Assembly (NCBI RefSeq): GCF_044458865.1
Contig: NZ_JBITIH010000010.1
Coordinates: 62,001-126,000 of the forward strand
Length of the DNA: 64,000 bases
Reading direction: 5' to 3'
Source of the DNA: Micromonospora_G sp044458865
Lineage (GTDB): Bacteria; Actinomycetota; Actinomycetes; Mycobacteriales; Micromonosporaceae
Shown: positions 16,502-24,325 of the stretch, in pieces
Layout of the letters: each line of letters begins with the position of its first letter
Position numbering within the stretch: the stretch's first letter is position 1
The notes under the pieces: model-generated
What the model was told of the DNA's origin: nothing
What the model saw: only the letters and a program-made list of their open reading frames with translations
Databases searched by the model: none
Position numbers and translations under genes: made by a program

Positions 16502-17785
16502 GTGAGGTCGGTACGGGGCTGGGTCAAAGACACCGCAGGTGGGTTACCCACCACTTTCTGGTACCTCTGGACCGGAACCCTGATCAACCGCCTCGGCTCC
16601 TTCATCCTGGTCTTCCTCGCCATCTACCTGACCACCGCGCGCGGCTTCTCGGCGGTCGAGGCGGGCCTGGTGATCGGCCTCTACGGGGCCGGCGGCACCG
16701 TCGGCACGCTCACCGGCGGCATCCTCGCCGACCGCTGGGGACGGCGACCCACGCTGCTCACCGCACACGTCGGCGCGGCCTCGATGATGCTGGCGCTCGG
16801 CTTCGCCCGCGGACTCTGGGTAATCGCGGCGGGTGCGCTGCTGCTCGGCATGTTCGCCGAGGCGGCCCGACCGGCGTTCGCCGCGATGATGGTCGACGTG
16901 GTGCCGGACCGGGACCGGTTGCGCGCCTTCTCACTGAACTACTGGGCGATCAACCTCGGCTTCGCCTGCGCCGCGATCCTGGCCGGGTTCGCCGCCCAGG
17001 TCAGCTACGAACTGCTCTTCCTGGTCGACGCGGCGGGCACGCTCACCACCGCCACCATCATCTTCCTCAAGGTCCGCGAGCCGCGCCGGACGTACGTCCC
17101 CCCGGTCCCGATCCCCGGCACCCGTACCCGCGCCGGCCTGCTCGACGTTCTGGGAGACCGCGTCTTCCTCGGCTTCGTGCTGATCAACGTCTTCACCGCG
17201 CTGGTCTTCCTCCAGCACATCTCGATGCTGCCGATCGCGATGGGCGCCGACGGTCTGGCACCCTCCACCTACGGCACCGTGATCGCACTCAACGGAATCC
17301 TGATCGTCGCCGGTCAACTCTTCGTGCCCCGGCTGATCCGCCAGCGGAGCCGGTCGCACGTACTGGCGCTGGCCGCCGTCATCACCGGAGTCGGGTTCGG
17401 ACTGACCGCCTTCGCCGACGCGGCCTGGTTCTACGCGCTCACCGTGCTGACCTGGACCCTCGGCGAGATGCTCAACTCCCCGTCGAACTCGACCCTGATC
17501 GCCGAACTCTCCAAGCCCGGGATGCGCGGTCGCTACCAGGGGGTCTTCTCGCTCTCCTGGTCACTGGCCGGGTTCAGCGCACCGATCCTCGGCGGCCTGG
17601 TACGCGAGCATCTCGGCAATTCCACCCTCTGGCTCGGCTGCGCCGCGATCGGACTCGCGATCGCGGTCGCGCACCTGCTCTCAGGTCCGGCACGGGAACG
17701 TCGGGCGGCGGAACTCAAGCGGCTGGCCGACGAGGCCGCGTCGCGCCCGACCCCGACCCCACTCCCCGCTCCTCAGGCCGCCTGA
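16502..17785 (+). CDS. MFS transporter (first of tandem pair)
   Basis: A 427-aa major facilitator with 12 predicted helices. Motif A is seen as GGILADRWGRRPTLL. The GTG start follows a GGGGGG stretch. It is a close paralogue of the next gene: both begin with VRGW and share TAGGLP, WYLWTG and LINR at the N-terminus, and SPSNSTLIAELS corresponds to PPNAEINAELA near helix 10. The pair therefore arose by tandem duplication and probably exports related compounds. A strong hairpin separates the two genes, so they may be expressed independently. The substrate is unknown; drug or metabolite efflux is the usual assignment. Confidence 0.9.
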   Translation: MRSVRGWVKDTAGGLPTTFWYLWTGTLINRLGSFILVFLAIYLTTARGFSAVEAGLVIGLYGAGGTVGTLTGGILADRWGRRPTLLTAHVGAASMMLALGFARGLWVIAAGALLLGMFAEAARPAFAAMMVDVVPDRDRLRAFSLNYWAINLGFACAAILAGFAAQVSYELLFLVDAAGTLTTATIIFLKVREPRRTYVPPVPIPGTRTRAGLLDVLGDRVFLGFVLINVFTALVFLQHISMLPIAMGADGLAPSTYGTVIALNGILIVAGQLFVPRLIRQRSRSHVLALAAVITGVGFGLTAFADAAWFYALTVLTWTLGEMLNSPSNSTLIAELSKPGMRGRYQGVFSLSWSLAGFSAPILGGLVREHLGNSTLWLGCAAIGLAIAVAHLLSGPARERRAAELKRLADEAASRPTPTPLPAPQAA

Positions 17786-17793
17786 CGACCCGC

Positions 17794-17835
17794 TGCCACA
17801 GATCACTCCCCCGTTCCCGGGGGTGATCTGTGGCA
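17794..17835. terminator. long hairpin between the tandem MFS genes
   Basis: TGCCACAGATCAC pairs with GTGATCTGTGGCA, continued by C-rich/G-rich arms around a GTTCC loop, giving a stem of about 17 bp with a small bulge. It begins 9 bp beyond the first transporter's stop and probably terminates its transcript. Confidence 0.65.
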
Positions 17836-17904
17836 CGCTGGTGCGCGGGGCAGGGGCTTCCTATGATCAAACTGGAAAGAAACCTTGCAGAAAGAGGTAC
17901 GTGG

Positions 17905-19191
17905 GTGCGCGGCTGGCTGCGCGAAACCGCCGGAGGACTCCCCGCCACCTACTGGTACCTCTGGACCGGGCTCCTGATCAACCGGGTCGGCGCGTTCGCG
18001 ATGCTCTTCCTGTCGCTCTACCTGACCGGCAGTCGGGGTGCCAGCGAAGGTCTCGCCGGGTTGGTGGTCGGCGCGTACGGGGCCGGTGGTGCGATCGGGG
18101 TGCTGCTCGGCGGAGTGCTCGCCGACGGCTGGGGCCGACGCGCCACCCTGGTCTGGTCGCACCTGGCCGCGGCGGTCGGAATGCTCGTGCTCGCCTTCAC
18201 CGACGACCTGGCCACCATCGCCGTCCTCGCCGCACTGATCGGCGTCATGCACTCGATGCCGGGGCCGGCGTTCGTCGCGGCGATCATCGACGTGGTGCCC
18301 GAGGAACGCCGGTCACGGGCGTTCAACCTCCAGTTCTGGGCGTTCAACCTGGGCATGGCCGCCGCCTCGTTCCTCGCCGGCCTGCTCGCCGAGACGAGTT
18401 TCCTGGCGCTCTTCCTGGTCGACGCGGGCGCCACCCTCGCCACCACCGTGCTGATCGCCTGGAAGGTGCCGGAGACACTGCGCCGCACCACCGACCGTCG
18501 CACCGCGCACAGCCGGGCCGTCGCCGGGGCCGCAGCGGCGCGAAGACCGGGACTGGTCACCGCACTGACCGACCGTACGTTCATGGTGTTCGTGGGGCTG
18601 ACCTTCGTGCTGGCCGTGCTCACCACCCAGACCTCGACGATCATGCCGCTGGCCATGCGCGCGGACGGACTCAGCGCGACGTCGTACGGGATCGTGGTGG
18701 CGCTCGGCGGCGGGCTCATCGTGCTCGGGCAGCTCTTCGTGCCCCGGCTGATCGACGGTTACCGCAAGCACCTGGTCCTCTCCGCCTCGACCGCCCTGCT
18801 CGCCCTCGGCTTCGGGGCACTCGCCCTCGCCGACCACCTACCGGTCTACCTGGCCGCCTCGGTGGTGTGGACGGTCGGTTCGATGCTCGCCGCACCACCG
18901 AACGCCGAGATCAACGCGGAACTCGCCCCGGCCGTGCTCCGGGCCCGCTACCAGTCCGTCTTCTACCTGACGTTTCCCGCGGCGGCGTTCGTCGCACCCG
19001 CGCTGGGCGGGGTGAGTCTGCAGCACCTCGGCGACTGGCACTGGGTCATCGTGGGTGGTCTGGGCCTGGCGGCGGCACTCGGGCACCTGCTGGCCGGCCC
19101 GCCCCGCGAACGGCGGGTGGCGATACTCGCAACCAGTACGCCGCCCGCGGCGAACGCCGTCGTCAGCACCGCCGGAGCCGCTGGCGACTGA
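17905..19191 (+). CDS. MFS transporter (second of tandem pair)
   Basis: A 428-aa 12-helix transporter, paralogue of the preceding gene. Motif A is GGVLADGWGRRATLV. The start was set at GTG 17905 because GAGG lies 7 nt upstream and the protein then begins VRGWLRETAGGLP, aligning with its paralogue; ATG 17863 would add 14 residues. The C-terminus lacks a regulatory domain. An efflux role is inferred from the family. Convergent with the histone-like gene downstream. Confidence 0.9.
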   Translation: MRGWLRETAGGLPATYWYLWTGLLINRVGAFAMLFLSLYLTGSRGASEGLAGLVVGAYGAGGAIGVLLGGVLADGWGRRATLVWSHLAAAVGMLVLAFTDDLATIAVLAALIGVMHSMPGPAFVAAIIDVVPEERRSRAFNLQFWAFNLGMAAASFLAGLLAETSFLALFLVDAGATLATTVLIAWKVPETLRRTTDRRTAHSRAVAGAAAARRPGLVTALTDRTFMVFVGLTFVLAVLTTQTSTIMPLAMRADGLSATSYGIVVALGGGLIVLGQLFVPRLIDGYRKHLVLSASTALLALGFGALALADHLPVYLAASVVWTVGSMLAAPPNAEINAELAPAVLRARYQSVFYLTFPAAAFVAPALGGVSLQHLGDWHWVIVGGLGLAAALGHLLAGPPRERRVAILATSTPPAANAVVSTAGAAGD

Positions 19192-19501
19192 ACGCGCACC
19201 GGCCGCACAACGATGGAAAAGTCGACCCGGCGGCGGCGGGCGACACTCACCCCCGTAAGCATCGCCCGCTCACACCGCCGGTCTCAGGTGGCGCCGTCCC
19301 CCAACGGCTTCGTGCCACCCGTCCCCCGGGCGCGCCCTGCTCGGTGCTCGGATCTGCTCAATCCTCGGTTCCGCCGAACCGTTCCAAGCGTCGCGCCCGC
19401 GATCACGGTAGTTTGCGCTCCGGAACCGGCACAAGCTGAGCGGCTGTCTCGCCGGTCACACGGAAGTGGATCACCATGCGCAAACCAATGTTCCGTACTG
19501 T
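19192..19501. other. 310-bp convergent intergenic region
   Basis: It lies between the stops of the second MFS gene and the histone-like protein gene. It contains a weak hairpin (CGGTTC-CGCC-GAACCG, 19366-19381) that may help end transcription. No convincing reading frame was seen. Confidence 0.5.
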
Positions 19502-20377
19502 TCAGCCGTCTTCCCGGTTCGGCGATTCCGGCTTGAAGAAGTTACTTTGCTTACCATCCGAACGCTGCTCCTGATAGATGAAATTCAACCGGCGCAGGTC
19601 GAACGTCTTGAACCACTGCTCCCAAGTGATCTGGCGCAAGCGGCCACCCTCGCGCCACCCCGGGAAATTGAACGTCAGTACGCCCGCCCGGCCCGCGCGC
19701 TCGGTCCCGGCAATCGTCGCCGGCTTCGCCTTACGGGCCCGCGCCCACCGCCGGATCACCTCGTGGCTCGTGGTGACCAGGCTCCGTCCCGGCCGCTCCG
19801 GCCGCTGGTCGGGCGAGGAGATCGGCTGGGCGTACTTCAACGACCGGGACATCGTCCGACCCATCCGGATTCCGTGGGCCGCCGCGTTCTTCGCCCGCTC
19901 GACGGTGCGGGCAGCCGTACTCGGCGCCGCCTTCGACGGCGACGCCCGCCGCTGCCGCGCCGCCGCGCTCACCTGCCCCGAAGCGGTCCTCTTCCGCGCC
20001 GACGACGTACTCTTCCGCGCGGCCGACGTGCTCTTCCGGGCCGATACGGTGCTGGTCCGGGCCGACGCGGTGCTCTTACGCGCCGCCGGACTGCTCTTAC
20101 GGGCAGCCGCCCCGGTCCGCTTCGCCGGCCGGGTGCTCTTACGCGCCGAGCTACCGCCCGCCCGTCCCTCCGCCCGCAGCGCCCTCGCCAACCGCTGCAC
20201 CAGATCGTCCTTACGCAACGCGGAGATGCCGGTGATGCCCCGCTTGCGGAGCTGGCCACGAATCTGGTCCGCAGTCAGCTGGGCGATGTCACTCGGACTA
20301 CTGGTTCGGGCGCTGATCGTCCGGCTTCTGGTCGCGGTCGCGGTGCCGCCACGACTCGAACTGCTTCGTTGAGCCAT
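19502..20377 (-). CDS. histone-like nucleoid protein: SAP/Rho-N-like domain, basic S/T/K/R/A tail, C-terminal conserved domain
   Basis: A 291-aa protein in three parts. Residues about 30-70 form a SAP/Rho-N-like DNA- or RNA-binding fold (LTADQIRGQLRKRGITGIS, then LRKDDLVQRL). Residues about 75-150 are a low-complexity basic stretch with repeated RKSTxxAR units, like the tails of histone H1 and mycobacterial HupB. The last 60 residues (TFNFPGWREGG, ITWEQWFKTFD, LNFIYQE) form a compact conserved domain that I recall from other actinobacterial hypotheticals but cannot name. A nucleoid-associated role is inferred from composition. It lies downstream of the YbjN gene on the same strand. Convergent with the MFS gene. 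Confidence 0.75.
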   Translation of the reverse strand: MAQRSSSSRGGTATATRSRTISARTSSPSDIAQLTADQIRGQLRKRGITGISALRKDDLVQRLARALRAEGRAGGSSARKSTRPAKRTGAAARKSSPAARKSTASARTSTVSARKSTSAARKSTSSARKRTASGQVSAAARQRRASPSKAAPSTAARTVERAKNAAAHGIRMGRTMSRSLKYAQPISSPDQRPERPGRSLVTTSHEVIRRWARARKAKPATIAGTERAGRAGVLTFNFPGWREGGRLRQITWEQWFKTFDLRRLNFIYQEQRSDGKQSNFFKPESPNREDG

Positions 20378-20461
20378 GAGATTCTCACGCTCCCTGGACA
20401 GTCTGTCATCGGCATGCGGCGCGCGTCGCTGATCGTCCGTGCGCCACCGCTGCCATACCCG

Positions 20462-20995
20462 TCAGGGACGGTCCAAATCCGGGTCGGCGGATTTCGACGG
20501 CTCGAAGAGATGGGTGAACGCCGCGAGGTTCGCGACAGACTCGCCCCGTTTGATCCGCCACTCCCATTCGCGCCGAATCGACGTCCCGAAACCGATCTCC
20601 AACATGTTGTCGAAGGATTCGTCGGCGTAGCTCAGCACCGAACCGAGCAACCGATCCAGTTCCGTCTCCGAAACTCCGGCCAACCCCACCCGGCCGGTGA
20701 GGTACACGTCGCCAACGGCGTCGACGGAGAAAGCCACGCCGTACATCCGGGCATTGCGGCGCAGCAACCAGGCCCACAGCTCCTCGCGCCGCTCATCCGG
20801 CTGACGCATCACGAACGCCTCGATCCGAAGCGCGTGCTCACCCACGATCAGGTTGCAGACCGTCTTCAGCTTGTGCGTACCGGGAAGGGTCACCGCGTAC
20901 GAAAACTCCCCGGTCGCCTCGCACGGAAGCTCACGCTCGGCGCAGACCGACTCGATCAACGCCCCGATCGCCGACCGGTCGTCCCACCCGGTCAC
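20462..20995 (-). CDS. YbjN domain-containing protein (Rv0487-like)
   Basis: A 177-aa protein with a YbjN fold (also seen in type III secretion chaperone-like proteins), with conserved LPGTHKLKTVCNLIVGEHALRIEAFV cut here as KLKTVCNLIVG and HALRIEAFVMR, then AFSVDAVGDVYLTGRV and SETELDRLLGSVL. Its biochemical role is unknown; the family has been linked to regulation of protein stability and chaperoning. It directly follows mshA, as Rv0487 follows Rv0486. The GTG start at 20995 is the third of three GTGA junctions created by a 20-bp tandem repeat, so translation may be coupled to mshA through two mini-frames. Confidence 0.88.
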   Translation of the reverse strand: MTGWDDRSAIGALIESVCAERELPCEATGEFSYAVTLPGTHKLKTVCNLIVGEHALRIEAFVMRQPDERREELWAWLLRRNARMYGVAFSVDAVGDVYLTGRVGLAGVSETELDRLLGSVLSYADESFDNMLEIGFGTSIRREWEWRIKRGESVANLAAFTHLFEPSKSADPDLDRP

Positions 20996-21036
20996 CTCGG
21001 AAACCGCCCGGTCACCCCGCGAACCGCCCGGTCACC
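20987..21036. repeat. 20-bp tandem repeat at the mshA/YbjN junction, 2.5 copies
   Basis: CCCGGTCACC occurs at 20987, 21007 and 21027, exactly 20 bp apart, with near-identical intervening sequence. On the minus strand each copy reads GGTGACCGGG, so each supplies a GTG start overlapping a TGA. The first overlaps the mshA stop and the last is the YbjN start; two 7-codon frames (21012-21035 and 20992-21015) lie between. Confidence 0.85.
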
Positions 21037-22420
21037 GGATGCCGACCGGCAGAACCGGGGCCGACAGCCCCTCGGCGTCACCCGGCAGTTCCGACGCCAA
21101 CCTGCTCCGGTGCTCCACCATCGCCTCACGGTAGACCTCTAGCAGCCCGGCCGCCGTCCTGGTCCAGGAGAAGTTCTGCGCGTGCCGGACCGCCCCCTCG
21201 GCGAGCGCCGCCCGTCGACCGGGCGCCGCCAGCAGGCCGCTGAGCGTACGGGCCCAGTCGACCGGGTCATGCCCGTCGACCAGGATGCCACTGCGCCCAT
21301 CCCGCACCGCCGTGACCAGTCCGCCGACCGCAGCTGCCACCACGGGCGTGCCGCATGCCTGGGCCTCCAACGCCACCAGACCGAACGACTCGGTGTACGA
21401 CGGCACCGCGACCAGGTCCGCCGCCCGGTACAGCTCCGGCAGGTCGTCCCCGGTGCAGGGCGGCCGGAACACGATCGAATCACCGATCCCGAGCGAGGCG
21501 GCCAGCTCGATCAACGCGGTCGGCCGGTCCATGCCACTCCCGCTCGGGCCGCCCGCGATCACCACGGTCAACTGGTCGGCGATCAGCGGATCCCGCTCCC
21601 GCAGCGCGGCGACCGCGTGCAGCAGCACGTCAGGAGCCTTGAGCGGCTGGATCCGGCCGACGAACGCGACGACGTACCCGTACTCGGGCAGGCCCAACCG
21701 ACGACGGGCGGCGAGCCGGTGCGCGGCGGCCGACCCGGCCGGTGCCGGCCGGAACCGTTCCAGGTCGACCCCGGGCTCGACCACCGCAACCCGGCGGGGG
21801 TCAGCGGCATAACGGGCGATCAGGTCCCGGGCCTCGACGGCGGTGTTCGCCACCATCCGGTCGGCCTCGGCCACCAACTGCTCCTCGCCGATCACCCGGG
21901 ACTTCGGCTCGGGCCGGTCCCCCTCGGCCAACCGCGAGTTCTTCACCTTGGCCAGGGTGTGCGCGGTGTGCACCAGTGGCACCCCCCAGCGCTCCCTGGC
22001 CAGCCAGCCGACGTGCCCGGAGAGCCAGTAGTGCGAGTGGATCAGGTCGTAGTGACCCGGCGGGTGCGCCGCCTCAGCCCGCAGCACCCCGTTGGTGAAG
22101 CAACAGAGCTGGCCCGGCAGTTCCTCCTTGGCCAGCCCCTCGAAGGGACCGGCGGTGACATGCCGGACCAGCACCCCTGGCGCCATCTCGACCACCGGAG
22201 GCAGGTCACTCGCCGTCGCCCGGGTGAAGATCTCCACCTCGACACCCGCGTCAGCCAACCGCCGGGCCACCTCGACGATATAGACGTTCATGCCGCCCGC
22301 ATCGCCGATACCGGGCTGGTGCAGCGGCGACGTGTGCACAGAAAGGGTGGCAATTCGGCTCGGCATCGGCCACGGCTGTGCGCCCCGCTGCCGCCCGACG
22401 CCCGTGTGGGATTCCGCCAC
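21032..22420 (-). CDS. mshA: D-inositol-3-phosphate glycosyltransferase MshA
   Basis: A 462-aa GT4 (GT-B fold) glycosyltransferase catalysing the first step of mycothiol synthesis: transfer of GlcNAc from UDP-GlcNAc to 1D-myo-inositol 3-phosphate. Diagnostic are SVHTSPLHQPGIGDAGGMNV near the N-terminus (20 residues), DLIHSHYWLSGHVG, VALVPGVD-type VVEPGVDLERF, VGRIQPLKAPDVLL and the nucleotide-sugar EX7E motif within SYTESFGLVALEAQACGTP. The GTG at 22420 was chosen because GGAG lies 5 nt upstream and VAESHTG matches the family N-terminus. In the syntenic position of Rv0486. The pathway's last gene, mshD, is at the right end of this window. Confidence 0.97.
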   Translation of the reverse strand: MAESHTGVGRQRGAQPWPMPSRIATLSVHTSPLHQPGIGDAGGMNVYIVEVARRLADAGVEVEIFTRATASDLPPVVEMAPGVLVRHVTAGPFEGLAKEELPGQLCCFTNGVLRAEAAHPPGHYDLIHSHYWLSGHVGWLARERWGVPLVHTAHTLAKVKNSRLAEGDRPEPKSRVIGEEQLVAEADRMVANTAVEARDLIARYAADPRRVAVVEPGVDLERFRPAPAGSAAAHRLAARRRLGLPEYGYVVAFVGRIQPLKAPDVLLHAVAALRERDPLIADQLTVVIAGGPSGSGMDRPTALIELAASLGIGDSIVFRPPCTGDDLPELYRAADLVAVPSYTESFGLVALEAQACGTPVVAAAVGGLVTAVRDGRSGILVDGHDPVDWARTLSGLLAAPGRRAALAEGAVRHAQNFSWTRTAAGLLEVYREAMVEHRSRLASELPGDAEGLSAPVLPVGIR

Positions 22421-22629
22421 GTCCACTCCTTCGATCAAGCTGACATACGGTCCGGCACATCCCGGGCGCCCCAGGACAACAACCGCCACGCTGATCGTCA
22501 TCTTCCCGATCACGCCACAACCATTCATCCGGGTACCCGCATTGGTGACCGACCTCATCCGCCGGCCGACCCCGACGCACAGTGCCGCCCTCGGACCGGC
22601 AAGACCGGTCGATGGGAAACAATGCCCTG

Positions 22630-23394
22630 ATGACACCTGTCGCGATCGTCACCGGCGCCTCCAGCGGAATCGGCGCGGCCACCGCCCGACGGCTCGCCGC
22701 CGAGGGCTTCCACGTCCTGGCCGCCGCCCGGCGGGCAGACCGGCTGACCGAACTGGTCGAGGAGATCGAGAAGAACGGCGGTACGGCCACCGCGGCAACC
22801 TGCGACATCACCTCCGACGAGTCGGTCGCAGCACTGGTGGCGACCGCGACCGAACTACCTGGTCCGGTCACCCTGCTGGTGAACAACGCCGGCGGCGCGA
22901 TCGGGCTCGACCCGGTCGAGTCCGCCTCGATCGGCGACTGGCAATGGATGTACGACGTGAACGTGATCGGCACACTGCGGGTGACCCAGGCGGTACTCCC
23001 ACTGCTCGACGCCTCCGGCGCCGGCACGGTGATCGTGGTCAGCTCCACCGCGGGGATCGACGTGTACGAAGGCGGCGGTGGCTACACCGCCGCCAAGCAC
23101 GCGGAGACCGCGCTCACCCGTACCCTCCGGCTGGAACTGCTCGGTCGACCGATCCGGGTGATCGAGATCGACCCGGGCATGGTCCGTACCGAGGAGTTCT
23201 CCCTGCACCGCTTCGGCGGAGACGCCGAGCGGGCGGCGGCGGTCTACAACGGGGTGCCGGACCCGCTGGTCGCCGATGACGTCGCGGACTGCATCGCCTG
23301 GTGCGCCACCCGACCCCAGCACGTCAACGTGGACCGGCTGGTGGTCCGCCCACTGGCCCAGGCGGCCCAACACCGGGTGCACCGGGTGAGCTGA
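22630..23394 (+). CDS. short-chain dehydrogenase/reductase (Rv0484c-like)
   Basis: A classical SDR of about 254 aa. It has the cofactor motif TGASSGIG at the N-terminus, an AARRAD sequence at the end of beta-2 whose basic residues suggest NADP(H), NNAGG after beta-4, a catalytic serine in VVSSTAGI and the catalytic YxxxK as YTAAKH. PGMVRTEEFSLHRF matches the YdfG/serine-dehydrogenase-like SDR group. The ATG at 22630 starts at the beta-1 strand; upstream in-frame ATGs at 22612 and 22582 lack ribosome-binding sites. Divergent from mshA, as Rv0484c is near Rv0486. The substrate is unknown. Confidence 0.9.
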   Translation: MTPVAIVTGASSGIGAATARRLAAEGFHVLAAARRADRLTELVEEIEKNGGTATAATCDITSDESVAALVATATELPGPVTLLVNNAGGAIGLDPVESASIGDWQWMYDVNVIGTLRVTQAVLPLLDASGAGTVIVVSSTAGIDVYEGGGGYTAAKHAETALTRTLRLELLGRPIRVIEIDPGMVRTEEFSLHRFGGDAERAAAVYNGVPDPLVADDVADCIAWCATRPQHVNVDRLVVRPLAQAAQHRVHRVS

Positions 23395-23428
23395 TGTCCG
23401 CACCGGGCCGACACCGCCGGGTGCCCTG

Positions 23429-24223
23429 ATGCCACCGCCGCGTCGACCGATCGGGGTGGTGACCCGGGGCACCACCAACCCGAACCGGCTACGTCGGGTG
23501 GACAACTGGATCGCGGCGAGCTGCGCGGGACCCCTGCGGGACGCGGCCGACCCGCTGGTCGTCGACCTCGGCTACGGCGCCACCCCGGTCACCGCCGTCG
23601 AACTCCGGGCCCGGCTCGCCGCCGCGGTCCGGCCGGACGTACGGGTGGTCGGACTGGAGATCGACCCGGTACGGGTGGCCGCCGCCGCCGACGCGGCCGA
23701 CCCGCCCGGACTCACCTTCGCCCGGGGCGGCTTCGAGCTGGCCGGGCTCCGCCCGGTGCTGGTCCGGGTTTTCAACGTGCTCCGCCAGTACGACGAGGCA
23801 CAGGTGCGGCAGGCATGGCGCACGATGGCCGACGCACTGGCCCCGGACGGGCTGATCGTCGAAGGCACCTGCGACGAGCTCGGACGGCTCGCCACCTGGC
23901 TGCTGCTGGACGCCACCGGTCAACCCCGGTCGCTCACCCTGGCGCCGAGGCTCGCCACCCTGGAGACCCCGGCGGCGCTGGCCGAGCGGCTACCGAAGGC
24001 GCTGATCCACCACAACGTGCCCGGCACCGGAGTGCACGGACTGCTCCGGGCGCTCGACGACGGGTGGCGCGACGCGGCCCCGTACGCCACCTTCGGTCCC
24101 CGCCAGCGTTGGCTCCGTACGGTCAGCGCGGTCCGGGACGCCGGCTGGCCGGTCCTGGACCGTCCCGCCCGCTGGCGCCTGGGCGAGATCACCGTCCCCT
24201 GGACCACCGTCGCCCCGGGGTAA
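23429..24223 (+). CDS. class I SAM-dependent methyltransferase-like protein
   Basis: A 264-aa protein with a Rossmann methyltransferase core: motif I VVDLGYGATPVTAVEL, an acidic residue at the end of beta-2 (VVGLEIDPVRVA), and a beta-4 region VRVFNVLRQYDEAQV in place of the usual D-x-[IV] motif. These suggest SAM binding, but the acceptor cannot be told. It follows the SDR by 34 bp on the same strand and ends within a hairpin (its TAA is the first bases of the repeat). The family is conserved in actinobacteria, often beside the SDR and murB. Confidence 0.8.
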   Translation: MPPPRRPIGVVTRGTTNPNRLRRVDNWIAASCAGPLRDAADPLVVDLGYGATPVTAVELRARLAAAVRPDVRVVGLEIDPVRVAAAADAADPPGLTFARGGFELAGLRPVLVRVFNVLRQYDEAQVRQAWRTMADALAPDGLIVEGTCDELGRLATWLLLDATGQPRSLTLAPRLATLETPAALAERLPKALIHHNVPGTGVHGLLRALDDGWRDAAPYATFGPRQRWLRTVSAVRDAGWPVLDRPARWRLGEITVPWTTVAPG

Positions 24224-24270
24224 GGAAGGGCCCCTTGTTATCGCTTTTTGTATAGGAAGGGGCCCTTCCT
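24223..24270. terminator. bidirectional hairpin of the GGAAGGGCCCCTT family
   Basis: AGGAAGGGCCCCTT (24223-24236) and AAGGGGCCCTTCCT (24257-24270) form a perfect 14-bp stem around a 20-nt loop containing TTTTT. It lies between the convergent methyltransferase and murB and overlaps the methyltransferase stop. It is the second of three related copies. Confidence 0.8.
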
Positions 24271-24325
24271 AACGCCGGCAGGCGTAACGCGGGCGCGGCG
24301 CAGGGGGTGGGGATGGGTGGGGCGG

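Noticed and set aside
10257..19191. Biosynthetic or resistance cluster suggested by three MFS transporters
   Set aside because: No biosynthetic enzymes (PKS, NRPS, terpene, RiPP) lie nearby; the surrounding genes are conserved housekeeping genes.
20987..21036. Possible short CRISPR or attachment-site repeat
   Set aside because: Period of 20 bp with no spacer variability and no integrase nearby; explained as a tandem duplication of the mshA/YbjN junction.
19466..21142. A long plus-strand open frame over the histone-like and YbjN genes
   Set aside because: Arginine/proline-rich translation typical of an antisense shadow; the minus-strand genes have recognisable domains.
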